Shown here: piece by piece, positions 1-6,440 of the stretch
Position numbering within the stretch: the stretch's first letter is position 1
How the letters are laid out: every line of letters begins with the position of its first letter
Source of the DNA: Anaerolineae bacterium
GTDB lineage: Bacteria; Chloroflexota; Anaerolineae; 4572-78
Direction: 5' to 3'
Assembly: GCA_027022125.1 (NCBI GenBank)
Contig: JALVZI010000296.1
Location: 1-9,567 of the forward strand
Length of the DNA: 9,567 nt
The notes under the pieces: model-generated
What the model saw: the letters and a program-made list of their open reading frames with translations, nothing else
Databases searched by the model: none
Told to the model about the DNA's origin: nothing
Program-made: the position numbers and the translations under genes

Positions 1-15
1 GAGAAAGGCAGTTAG

Positions 16-273
16 ATGAAAAACCTTCCACCTAGAGAAAAAGCCGAAAAACTGCTAGATGAGTATGTAAAAAATCCGGCTTTAAAAAAGCATATGCAGA
101 TGGTAGCCAAAGCGATGGCGGCGTATCGCGTGGGCATAAAAGATGTCATCATCCCCGCGCAGAACAAAAAAGATTTGGTCGAAATTCCCAACCGCATCCG
201 GCGGCATTTGAATTTCATCCCGGTGAAAAAACTGGATGAAGTGCTGGGGAGAGTGTTGATGAATAGCGAATAG
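16..273 (+). CDS. Chimeric small ORF: HD-domain protein N-terminus joined to Lon protease C-terminus
   Basis: An 85-residue ORF with a good ribosome site (GAAAGG at 3-8, 7 nt before the ATG). Residues 1-34 (LLDEYVKNPALKKHM) resemble the opening of HDIG-type HD phosphohydrolases, including the first histidine (H26), but the HD pair and later metal ligands are missing. From about A35 to L81 it matches the last ~47 residues of ATP-dependent Lon protease (AAYRVGIKDVIIPAQNKKDL, then VEIP, then PVKKLDEVL; E. coli Lon has AAHRGGIKTVLIP..NKRDLEEIP..PVKRIEEVL). The Lon Ser-Lys dyad lies upstream of this segment and is absent, so neither activity is expected. By hand count, codons 1-33 are about 38% G+C and codons 34-85 about 49%. 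The last three codons and stop come from a tandem repeat. It may be a deletion scar at a shared AAYR-like site, or an assembly misjoin. The Lon part is nearly certain; the HD part is likely. Confidence 0.7.
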   Translation: MKNLPPREKAEKLLDEYVKNPALKKHMQMVAKAMAAYRVGIKDVIIPAQNKKDLVEIPNRIRRHLNFIPVKKLDEVLGRVLMNSE

Positions 274-292
274 CGAATAGTGAATAGTGAAT
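261..292. repeat. Heptamer tandem array, GAATAGY x4
   Basis: Four 7-nt units (GAATAGC twice, then GAATAGT twice) followed by a decayed unit. The array overlaps the 3' end of the preceding ORF and supplies its final codons and stop. The period of 7 does not preserve a reading frame. Confidence 0.85.
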
Positions 293-296
293 GAAG

Positions 297-320
297 GTGG
301 GAGAGTGGGAAAGTGAGACT
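297..320. repeat. Octamer purine-rich tandem array, GTGGGARA x3
   Basis: Units GTGGGAGA, GTGGGAAA and the degenerate GTGAGACT follow each other without gaps. This is a second word family lying directly after the GAATAGY array. Confidence 0.6.
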
Positions 321-324
321 CTGG

Positions 325-359
325 GCGTGAAGCGTGATGCGTGAAACGTGATGCGTGAT
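325..359. repeat. Heptamer tandem array, RCGTGAW x5
   Basis: Five contiguous 7-nt units: GCGTGAA, GCGTGAT, GCGTGAA, ACGTGAT, GCGTGAT. Variation is limited to the first and last positions of the unit. Confidence 0.85.
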
Positions 360-360
360 A

Positions 361-390
361 ACTTTGAACCTTGAACTTTGAACTTTGAAC
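361..390. repeat. Heptamer tandem array, ACYTTGA x4
   Basis: Four contiguous units (ACTTTGA, ACCTTGA, ACTTTGA, ACTTTGA) plus AC. The same family reappears at 483-505, about 120 nt downstream. Confidence 0.85.
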
Positions 391-392
391 AA

Positions 393-424
393 CCCTGCTA
401 CCCTGCTACCTTGCTACCCTGAAA
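393..424. repeat. Octamer tandem array, CCYTGCTA x3 plus a partial unit
   Basis: Units CCCTGCTA, CCCTGCTA, CCTTGCTA and the partial CCCTGAAA. A 15-nt direct repeat AACCCTGCTACCCTG occurs both at 391-405 and at 466-480. The stretch between (425-465) holds looser words such as ACTTTGG, ACTTGAA and ACCTGAA that look like decayed members of the neighbouring families. Confidence 0.75.
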
Positions 425-482
425 CACGACTTTGGACTTGAAACCTGAAACTTGGGACTGATTGCAACCCTGCTACCCTGAA

Positions 483-505
483 ACCTTGAACTTTGAACCT
501 TGAAC
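483..505. repeat. Second ACYTTGA heptamer array, x3
   Basis: Units ACCTTGA, ACTTTGA, ACCTTGA and a trailing AC. It is the second copy of the 361-390 family and ends about 14 nt before the asnS ribosome site. No convincing promoter hexamers are visible in this spacer. Confidence 0.8.
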
Positions 506-518
506 AACAAACAACCAC

Positions 519-524
519 AGGAGA
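519..524 (+). promoter_or_regulatory. Ribosome binding site that fixes the asnS start
   Basis: AGGAGA lies 5 nt before the ATG at 530. The same frame stays open back to a TTG at 500, but that codon lies in the repeat array and has no Shine-Dalgarno sequence. The ATG is therefore the start, trimming ten residues from the longest frame. Confidence 0.8.
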
Positions 525-529
525 CTTCT

Positions 530-1867
530 ATGGCGCAAATTATCCGTATTGAAAACATCGCCGACCATGTTGGCGAAACCGTAACCCTGCAAGGCTGGTT
601 GTACCGCAAAACCGGCAAAGGGAAACTGCAATTCCTGCAAATCCGCGACGGCAGCGGGCAAATTCAGGGCGTGATGTTCAAACCGAATCTGCCGGAAGAA
701 ATTTTCGCTGCCGGGAAACGATTGACGCAAGAATCGTCCATAATTGTCACCGGCACGGTAAAAGCCGAGCCGCGCGCCAAAGGCATTCCCGCCGGATACG
801 AGCTGGATGTTTCGGATTTGGAAATCGTCCAAATTGCCGATGAATACCCCATCACCCCCAAAGAACACGGCGTGGACTTTTTGATGGAACATCGCCACTT
901 GTGGATTCGATCGCGGAAACAGTGGGCTACGCTCCGCATTCGGGCGACCATTATGCGTGCCATCCGCGACTGGCTCGACGGGGAGGGATATGTGGAAATG
1001 TCCACCCCCATTTTCACCCCGGCGGCGGGCGAAGGCACCACCACCCTGTTTGAGGTAGACTATTTCGGCGAGCCGATTTATCTGGCGCAAACGGGGCAAC
1101 TTTATAATGAAGCGAACATTTTCGCCTTTGGGAAAGTGTATGCGTTCGGTCCCACCTTCCGCGCGGAAAAAAGCAAAACCCGCCGCCACATGACCGAATT
1201 CTGGATGGTCGAACCGGAAACGGCGTATCAAGATTTGGACGGGCTGATGGATATGGAAGAACGGTTCGTCAGTTATATTGTGCAACGTGTGCTGAAAGAA
1301 CGCCGCGCCGAGTTGGAAGTGCTGGAACGCGATACTTCCGCGCTGGAGCGGGTTGTGCCGCCCTTCCCCCGCGTTTCGTATGATGAAGCCTTCGAGAAAT
1401 TGCAGGAGATTCGCGCCAACAGCGATGACCCCGAATTGAAAGACCTGCTGGCGCTGGAATGGGGCGATGATTTCGGTTCGCCGCACGAAACCGAATTGAC
1501 CAAACTGTATGACCGCCCCATTTTTGTGTACGGGTTCCCCACCGCGGCGAAAGCGTTTTATATGGAACCGTGGCCCGGTCGCCCGGAAGTGTGCAAAAGT
1601 GTGGATATGCTCGCGCCGGAAGGATACGGTGAAATCACCGGCGGCAGCGAACGCATTTCCGACCCCGAATTGCTGCTGGAACGCATCAAACACGATAAAT
1701 TGCCGGAAGCGGCGTTCAAATGGTATCTCGACCTGCGAAAATACGGCAGTGTGCCGCACAGCGGCTTCGGGCTGGGTGTCGAGCGCACTGTCGCATGGAT
1801 TTGCGGCATTCACCATGTCCGCGAAACAAATCCCTTCCCGCGCACGCTGGGGCGGGTGTATCCGTAG
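530..1867 (+). CDS. asnS: Asparaginyl-tRNA synthetase (class IIb)
   Basis: A cytosolic enzyme that activates asparagine with ATP and loads it on tRNA-Asn. The product is 445 residues, normal for bacterial AsnRS (roughly 430-470). An N-terminal OB-fold anticodon-binding domain (about 5-105; [20 protein letters not shown]) precedes the class II core. Motif 1 is at GYVEMSTP (153-160). Motif 2 is [16 protein letters not shown] (210-225), where the RRHMTEFW form is typical of AsnRS. Motif 3 is [12 protein letters not shown] near the C-terminus, followed by [11 protein letters not shown], which fits AsnRS rather than AspRS. The gene stands alone between two repeat-bearing spacers. The next gene is 82 nt away and functionally unrelated. 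A long antisense open frame over it is a shadow. I see no damage or missing motif. Confidence 0.97.
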   Translation: MAQIIRIENIADHVGETVTLQGWLYRKTGKGKLQFLQIRDGSGQIQGVMFKPNLPEEIFAAGKRLTQESSIIVTGTVKAEPRAKGIPAGYELDVSDLEIVQIADEYPITPKEHGVDFLMEHRHLWIRSRKQWATLRIRATIMRAIRDWLDGEGYVEMSTPIFTPAAGEGTTTLFEVDYFGEPIYLAQTGQLYNEANIFAFGKVYAFGPTFRAEKSKTRRHMTEFWMVEPETAYQDLDGLMDMEERFVSYIVQRVLKERRAELEVLERDTSALERVVPPFPRVSYDEAFEKLQEIRANSDDPELKDLLALEWGDDFGSPHETELTKLYDRPIFVYGFPTAAKAFYMEPWPGRPEVCKSVDMLAPEGYGEITGGSERISDPELLLERIKHDKLPEAAFKWYLDLRKYGSVPHSGFGLGVERTVAWICGIHHVRETNPFPRTLGRVYP

Positions 1868-1878
1868 TTTGGAAAAGA

Positions 1879-1930
1879 GATAGGGATAGGGATAGAGAAA
1901 AAGTATCCTATCTCTATCCCTATCCCTATC
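1879..1930. repeat. Perfect 20-bp inverted repeat built from GATAGG hexamers
   Basis: The left arm (1879-1898) is the exact reverse complement of the right arm (1911-1930), with a 12-nt loop (AAAAGTATCCTA). The left arm is iterated GATAGG/GATAGA words and the right arm is iterated TATCCC/TATCTC words. It lies in the 82-nt gap between asnS and the mutase gene. A transcript could fold into a long hairpin, but no T-run follows the right arm, so an intrinsic terminator is not supported. The mutase ribosome site begins about 9 nt beyond it. Confidence 0.9.
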
Positions 1931-1949
1931 CGTAGAAAAGAGGTCAACA

Positions 1950-3620
1950 ATGGCGATGACAGAAACTCTCAAACAAAAATTTAACCATTGGGCAGTAAAT
2001 GTGCTGGAAAAAGCGTTGAGCCGTTTCCCGGAGCGAAAGGAATCTTTCGCCACCGATTCCGGCATTCCGGTGGAACGGTTGGCGGTTCCCCGCGCCGATG
2101 CGGAGGAACACTATCTGCGCGAACTCGGTTTTCCGGGTGAATACCCGTTCACGCGAGGCGTGCAGCCGACCATGTATCGCGGCAGATTTTGGACGATGCG
2201 GCAGTATGCCGGCTTCGGCACGGCGGAAGAAACCAACCGCCGCTTCAAATATCTGCTAGAAGCGGGACAAACCGGCTTGAGCACCGCTTTCGATTTGCCC
2301 ACCCAGTTGGGCTATGATGCCGATGACCCGCTTGCCGAAGGGGAAGTGGGGAAAGTCGGCGTTTCCATTTCATCGCTGGAAGATATGGAAACGCTGCTGG
2401 ACGGTATTCCGCTGGATAAAGTTTCCACCAGCATGACCATCAACGCGCCGGCGTCCATCCTGCTGGCAATGTATATCGCCGTGGGGAAAAAACAGGGCGT
2501 CCCCCCCGAAAAATTGCGCGGCACAGTGCAGAATGACATCCTGAAAGAATATGTCGCGCGGGGCACATATATTTTCCCCCCTGCCCCATCCATGCGACTC
2601 ATCACCGACATCATCGGCTACTGCCGCGAAAATCTTCCCCACTGGAACACCATCTCCATCAGCGGCTATCACATCCGCGAGGCGGGGAGTACCGCCGTGC
2701 AGGAAGTGGCGTTCACGCTGGCGAACGCTATTGCGTATGTGGAAGCCGCCATCGGCGCGGGGCTGGATGTGGACGATTTCGCCACACAACTTTCGTTCTT
2801 TTTCAACGCGCACAATAATTTTTTGGAAGAGGTTGCCAAATATCGCGCCGCACGCCGCCTGTGGGCGAAAATCATGCGCGAGCGATTCGGGGCGAAAAGT
2901 CCCAAAAGTTGGCGATTGCGATTCCATACCCAAACCGGCGGCAGCACGCTCACCGTGCAGCAACCAACCAACAATGTCGCCCGCGTGACCATTCAAGCGC
3001 TGGCGGCGGTGATGGGCGGGACGCAGAGCCTGCACACCAACTCGCTGGATGAGGCATTGGGTTTGCCCACCGAAGAGACGGCGCGCGTCGCGCTGCGCAC
3101 CCAGCAGATTATCGCCTATGAAAGCGGTGTCGCCGATACGATTGACCCGCTGGCGGGCAGTTATTATATCGAATATCTGACCGATGAAATTGAGAAACGC
3201 GCGGCGGAATATATCGCCAAAATTGACGATATGGGCGGCGCACTGGCGGCAATCGAAAGCGGATTTATGCAGCAGGAAATCCAATCGGCGGCATACCGCT
3301 ACCAGCAGGAAGTGGACAGCGGCGAGCGGGTAGTGGTTGGCGTGAATCGGTTCAAAGTGGAAGAGGAAATCAAGCCAGAAATTTTGCGAGTGGACGAAAC
3401 ATTACAGCAAACGCAAGCGGCGAAACTCGCTGCGCTGCGCGCCCGACGCGATAACGCCGCCGTGGATGCCGCGCTCGCCCGGTTGGCAGAGGCGGCGCGC
3501 GGCACGGAAAACCTGATGCCACACATCCTCTCGGCGGTAGAAGCGTATGCCACCACCGGCGAAATCAGCAATACCCTGCGCCGTGTTTGGGGCGAATACC
3601 AACCCACAACATTAATTTAG
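1950..3620 (+). CDS. mcmA1: Methylmalonyl-CoA mutase, large catalytic subunit (no B12-binding domain)
   Basis: This 556-residue TIM-barrel subunit of an adenosylcobalamin-dependent acyl-CoA mutase interconverts (R)-methylmalonyl-CoA and succinyl-CoA. Family motifs are [20 protein letters not shown] (65-84), [42 protein letters not shown] and [15 protein letters not shown]. By motif alignment, Y86 (RQYAGF), R204 (VARGTYI) and H241 (SGYH) correspond to Tyr89, Arg207 and His244 of the Propionibacterium enzyme. The Tyr/Arg pair marks methylmalonyl-CoA rather than isobutyryl-CoA mutase, which uses Phe/Gln. The protein ends at the linker after the barrel, with no DxHxxG cobalamin domain, so it needs a separate small subunit that is not encoded here. 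AGAGG at 1939-1943 supports the start at 1950. The epimerase gene downstream supports the assignment. A related acyl-CoA mutase specificity remains possible. Confidence 0.93.
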   Translation: MAMTETLKQKFNHWAVNVLEKALSRFPERKESFATDSGIPVERLAVPRADAEEHYLRELGFPGEYPFTRGVQPTMYRGRFWTMRQYAGFGTAEETNRRFKYLLEAGQTGLSTAFDLPTQLGYDADDPLAEGEVGKVGVSISSLEDMETLLDGIPLDKVSTSMTINAPASILLAMYIAVGKKQGVPPEKLRGTVQNDILKEYVARGTYIFPPAPSMRLITDIIGYCRENLPHWNTISISGYHIREAGSTAVQEVAFTLANAIAYVEAAIGAGLDVDDFATQLSFFFNAHNNFLEEVAKYRAARRLWAKIMRERFGAKSPKSWRLRFHTQTGGSTLTVQQPTNNVARVTIQALAAVMGGTQSLHTNSLDEALGLPTEETARVALRTQQIIAYESGVADTIDPLAGSYYIEYLTDEIEKRAAEYIAKIDDMGGALAAIESGFMQQEIQSAAYRYQQEVDSGERVVVGVNRFKVEEEIKPEILRVDETLQQTQAAKLAALRARRDNAAVDAALARLAEAARGTENLMPHILSAVEAYATTGEISNTLRRVWGEYQPTTLI

Positions 3621-3633
3621 AACGACCGAGCCG

Positions 3634-3698
3634 CGTATTTCGTGTTTCGTATTGCGTACTGCGTAAAATCACGCCATACGAAATACGCAATACGCCAA
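3634..3698. repeat. Heptamer array followed by its inverted copy (CGTATTK / ACGCAAT)
   Basis: Five 7-nt units on the left (CGTATTT, CGTGTTT, CGTATTG, CGTACTG, CGTAAAA; 3634-3668), two spacer bases, then four units of the complementary word (ACGCCAT, ACGAAAT, ACGCAAT, ACGCCAA; 3671-3698). Because the units are similar, the halves can pair in more than one register: 3633-3643 with 3678-3688, or 3648-3658 with 3684-3694, each an 11-bp perfect match. It begins 13 nt after the mutase stop codon. Confidence 0.85.
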
Positions 3699-3730
3699 AT
3701 TCCGTAACTGTATAGAGTCGGCGATATTTT

Positions 3731-3781
3731 GTCGATTTCACCCTTCGATACGCCCTGCGGGCTACTCAGGATGAAATCGAC
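3731..3781 (-). repeat. REP-like palindrome, copy 1
   Basis: A hairpin with perfect 10-bp outer arms (GTCGATTTCA at 3731-3740, TGAAATCGAC at 3772-3781). Inside is a core CCTTCGATACGC...GCTACTCAGGAT and a small apical hairpin (GCCC-TGC-GGGC at 3752-3762). The core pairs only partly: CCT/AGG, a two-base bulge, GA/TC, and a symmetrical TAC/TAC internal loop. Read on the - strand, the apical hairpin is preceded by GTAG, the tetranucleotide at the foot of REP elements recognised by RAYT-type transposases. It is inverted relative to copy 2. Confidence 0.75.
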
Positions 3782-3782
3782 A

Positions 3783-3845
3783 GGGAAAAACGCATCCTGA
3801 GTAGCGCTTCGCGGCGCGAAGCGCGTATCGAAGGGCGTTTTTCCC
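3783..3845 (+). repeat. REP-like palindrome, copy 2
   Basis: The outer arms GGGAAAAACGC (3783-3793) and GCGTTTTTCCC (3835-3845) are perfect complements but unrelated to those of copy 1. The core (ATCCTGAGTAGC, then GCGTATCGAAGG) is the reverse complement of the copy 1 core. The apical hairpin is different and longer (GCGCTTCGCG at 3804-3813, CGCGAAGCGC at 3815-3824). GTAG at 3801-3804 sits at the hairpin foot. The core arms of the two copies can also pair with each other (3741-3753 with 3823-3835; 3761-3773 with 3793-3805). No transposase gene is nearby, so any mobility would be in trans. Confidence 0.75.
3791..3842 (+). terminator. Possible intrinsic terminator formed by REP-like copy 2
   Basis: A strong GC-rich hairpin is followed directly by TTTTT (3838-3842) and mirrored by AAAAA before it (3786-3790), the arrangement of a bidirectional intrinsic terminator. 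It lies about 170 nt after the mutase stop and about 90 nt before the epimerase start. The T-run is short and then interrupted by CCC, so efficiency is uncertain. The remaining 3846-3934 shows no promoter I can support. Confidence 0.4.
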
Positions 3846-3934
3846 ATTCATCTTGTATAGATACCAAATTTCTTTACGCAAACTTTATTAAAGATTCCCT
3901 CCATCGGGTCGAGAATCGAAACAGGAGTTGATGC

Positions 3935-4342
3935 ATGCGACTTGACCATATCGCTATTGTGGTAGAAGATATAGACAACGCCATAGAAGTTTATCACACT
4001 GCGATGGGATTTCCCCTGCGAAAAACGGAAGATGTCCCCGCCGAAAACGTGACTGTCGCTTTTTTGCCACTGGGAGACGGCAGTGAAATCGAGTTGATTC
4101 AACCCACCGCTCCCGACACCGGCGTGAGCAAATTTTTGGCAAAATGCGGCGAAGGCATTCATCATATTTGTTTGGAAGTGGATGACATCGAGCAGGCTAT
4201 GGCAGATTACGCCGCCAAAGGCTTGCGCATTATTGAAGATGAACCGCGTGTGGGCAGCGAAGGGCAAAAATACGTGTTTGTCCATCCCAAAAGCACACAC
4301 GGGGTGCTGATAGAGTTGTACGAAAAACCATCTTATGAGTGA
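3935..4342 (+). CDS. mce: Methylmalonyl-CoA epimerase (VOC/glyoxalase fold)
   Basis: A 135-residue cytosolic metalloenzyme that interconverts (S)- and (R)-methylmalonyl-CoA, linking propionyl-CoA carboxylase to the mutase. It has two βαβββ vicinal-oxygen-chelate modules. It opens with MRLDHIAIVVEDID, followed by ELIQP (53-57), GIHHICLEVDD (74-84), and GVLIELYE (123-130) close to the end. Likely metal ligands by family alignment are H5, Q56, H76 or H77, and E127. Length is normal for the family (about 130-150). AGGAG at 3923-3927 is 7 nt before this ATG; an ATG 4 nt upstream is in another frame and stops after four codons. The mutase gene is the nearest upstream gene, which supports the function. 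The last 8 nt overlap the next gene, so the epimerase probably leads a coupled unit with two sensor kinases. Confidence 0.95.
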   Translation: MRLDHIAIVVEDIDNAIEVYHTAMGFPLRKTEDVPAENVTVAFLPLGDGSEIELIQPTAPDTGVSKFLAKCGEGIHHICLEVDDIEQAMADYAAKGLRIIEDEPRVGSEGQKYVFVHPKSTHGVLIELYEKPSYE

Positions 4343-6440
4343 CGCCAATCGGTTTGAAGATAGAAACATCGACCAACTGGATCTTGCCTATCGCCAAGCG
4401 ATGCAATACGGGCAAGATATGGTGGCGCTGTACAAACAAGAGCGAGAAAAGCGCGAAGCCCTGCAACTAACCTACAAAAAACTCGATGCCGCTTTTGCCA
4501 GTATGAGCGATGGCGTGCTGGTGATTGATAAATCGTTGCAGGTGCAGGAAGCCAATCCCGCCGCCGCCGAACTTCTGGAACAAACCGTTGACTCGCTGCA
4601 AACCACCTCTCTGACCGACCTGCTGCACGCGGAAGAAATTGACACCTTTTTTGCGCGACTGCAAGCCGATTCCCCCACAAAATTCAGCCGGCAGTTGGAA
4701 TTGACTGCTCCCCTGCCCCGCACCGTCGCCGTGCAAGCCGCCCCCCTGCCCGATGAAGGCTGGGTGCTGGTGCTGCACGATGTGACATGGGAAGAGCGGG
4801 TCAATTCCATGCGTGAGGAATTTTTGCATCTGGCGGCACACGAACTCCGCACCCCGCTCGCCAGCATTATTGGTTTCACCTCTCTTTTGGAGCACATTTC
4901 AGAAGGTTTGGACGACCAAACGCGCTCGGTGCTGGGCAATGTGCTCAACGCCTCAGAACGATTGCGCCACACGGTCAACAATCTCATTAACGCATCCATC
5001 AACGATTTGAAAGAAACGGAAATTGAAGCGGTCAATCTGGCGGAAGTGGTTGCCACTGCCGTCGCCATGCTCACCGCGCTGGCAACCGAAAATTCCGTCA
5101 CGGTGAACGTAAACTTCCCCGCCGAAACGATGCTGATTTTGGGCAACCGTCAGCAACTGGTCACCGCCATCGGGCACATCATCGAAAACGGCATTCGGTA
5201 CAACCACCCCAATGGCACACTCGACATCAGCGGGCACATCACCCCGGAAGCCTACCGGCTCGTTTTCACCGATACCGGAAAAGGCATCTCCCAAAAAGAC
5301 CTGAAATACATCACCCAGCCGTTTTTTCAGGCAGAAAGACACGCCACCCGCCACGCCGTCGGGATGGGTTTGGGGTTGTCCATCGTCAACCGAATTGTGG
5401 CACTGCACAACGGGAAATTTGCCATCGGTTCCACACTGGGCAAAGGCAGCGTCATCACGCTAGAATTTCCCCGTTTTTCAACCGAAAATCTCTCTTCGGC
5501 GCGGCAGGAACTGTTGAAAATTCAAAACCGGTTCAATCTGGAAAAAGAAAGAGAGAAACTAACCCAACAGCAGCAAACCCAAGCCATCATCGACCAGTTG
5601 AAAAAACAACTGGAAATCACCCAATCGCAAAATTTGGCTTATGCCCGCGATTTGGCGAAACTGTATCAAACCCAAAAAGAAACGGTATCGGCAGCCAAAG
5701 CCCAATTTGCCCACCTCAGCCACACCGACCGCCTTATTTTGATGGGACAACTTGCCGCCAGCGTGGCGCACGATTTGAGCAACCTCATTTCGCCGATTTT
5801 GGGCTATTCTCAAATTATTCTCCGCCGCCGAGACTCTATTGACCCGACACTGGTCAACATCATCGAGCGCATTTTGAGCATTTCCCGGCGGGCAAATGTG
5901 CTGCTGCGGCAAATGGTCAGTCTCTCGCGCGCACAAACCGACAAACCGGAACGATTCTCTTTAAATGAACTTCTGGAAGAAATGTTCCATATTTTGGAAA
6001 TAAAAATCAAACACGCCAATATCGATGTCACAAAATCATACACCCCCGCATCCACCGAAATTTTTGGCAGTCCCATTCAAATTTCGCAGGTCTTTTTGAA
6101 TTTGATTGTCAACGCGATTGACGCCATGCCCGGCGGCGGTGTGCTCACCGTAAAAACCAACCGCATTGAATCGGACGGGGCGCCGCAGGTGGTGGTACAA
6201 ATTTCTGATACCGGACAGGGGATTGCGCCCGAAAATCTGGCACATATTTTTGATGCCTTTTTCACCACCAAAACCGATAAATCCGGCACGGGATTGGGGC
6301 TGTCGGTATCGAAACAAATTGTCGAAAACCATCATGGGCAGATATTGGTGGATAGTGTTGTCGGAAAAGGAACAACTTTCAGCATATTTCTTCCGGCTGC
6401 AACCGCCACAGAAAATGGTAACGCCAATGACAGTGCATAA
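4335..6440 (+). CDS. Soluble PAS sensor protein with two tandem histidine-kinase cores
   Basis: This 701-residue protein has no membrane segment or signal peptide. Domains: a helical N-terminus (1-50); PAS-like sensor (about 50-155, GVLVIDKSLQVQEANPAAAE); first HisKA with phospho-acceptor H169 in AAHELRTP; first HATPase with N285 (N box, IIENGIRYN), DTGKGIS (313-319) and GMGLGLSIV (343-351). A Gln/Lys-rich coiled coil follows (about 388-460). Then comes a second HisKA of NtrB-like type, H479 in SVAHDLSN, and a second HATPase with N593 (NAIDAMPGG), DTGQGI (625-630) and GTGLGLSV (651-658). Both cores keep their key residues, so both could be active. There is no receiver domain, so an unseen response regulator or the next protein is the likely partner. 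The start overlaps the epimerase stop by 8 nt (ATGAGTGA), and the end overlaps the next gene by 14 nt. Ligand and output are unknown. Confidence 0.92.
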   Translation: MSDANRFEDRNIDQLDLAYRQAMQYGQDMVALYKQEREKREALQLTYKKLDAAFASMSDGVLVIDKSLQVQEANPAAAELLEQTVDSLQTTSLTDLLHAEEIDTFFARLQADSPTKFSRQLELTAPLPRTVAVQAAPLPDEGWVLVLHDVTWEERVNSMREEFLHLAAHELRTPLASIIGFTSLLEHISEGLDDQTRSVLGNVLNASERLRHTVNNLINASINDLKETEIEAVNLAEVVATAVAMLTALATENSVTVNVNFPAETMLILGNRQQLVTAIGHIIENGIRYNHPNGTLDISGHITPEAYRLVFTDTGKGISQKDLKYITQPFFQAERHATRHAVGMGLGLSIVNRIVALHNGKFAIGSTLGKGSVITLEFPRFSTENLSSARQELLKIQNRFNLEKEREKLTQQQQTQAIIDQLKKQLEITQSQNLAYARDLAKLYQTQKETVSAAKAQFAHLSHTDRLILMGQLAASVAHDLSNLISPILGYSQIILRRRDSIDPTLVNIIERILSISRRANVLLRQMVSLSRAQTDKPERFSLNELLEEMFHILEIKIKHANIDVTKSYTPASTEIFGSPIQISQVFLNLIVNAIDAMPGGGVLTVKTNRIESDGAPQVVVQISDTGQGIAPENLAHIFDAFFTTKTDKSGTGLGLSVSKQIVENHHGQILVDSVVGKGTTFSIFLPAATATENGNANDSA

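Noticed and set aside
12..392. - strand frame beginning [10 protein letters not shown], with SRITLHA and LFTIRYSLF
   Set aside because: It is simply the translation of the heptamer arrays on the opposite strand. Such low-complexity frames are a common source of spurious predicted proteins.
261..505. CRISPR array
   Set aside because: Units are only 7-8 nt, directly tandem and without unique spacers. No cas gene is present.
500..529. Upstream TTG start for asnS
   Set aside because: It lies at the end of a repeat array without a ribosome site, whereas ATG at 530 has AGGAGA at the right distance and gives the usual AsnRS N-terminus.
1879..1930. Intrinsic terminator after asnS
   Set aside because: The hairpin is long but AT-rich for a terminator, and no T-run follows the right arm (CGTAGAAAAG follows).
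473..2065. 530-codon open frame on the - strand over asnS
   Set aside because: It is antisense to a certain gene. Its ends translate the repeat arrays (RDRDRD, LYPYPYL), and no protein family is recognisable. It is a codon-usage shadow.
3731..3845. Insertion sequence or MITE remnant with target duplication
   Set aside because: The flanks of each unit are inverted, not direct, repeats. No transposase fragment is present. A REP-like element explains the structure better.
3846..3934. Promoter for the epimerase/kinase unit
   Set aside because: AT-rich stretches exist (TTGTAT, TTTATTAAAG), but no pair of hexamers at 16-18 nt spacing is convincing.
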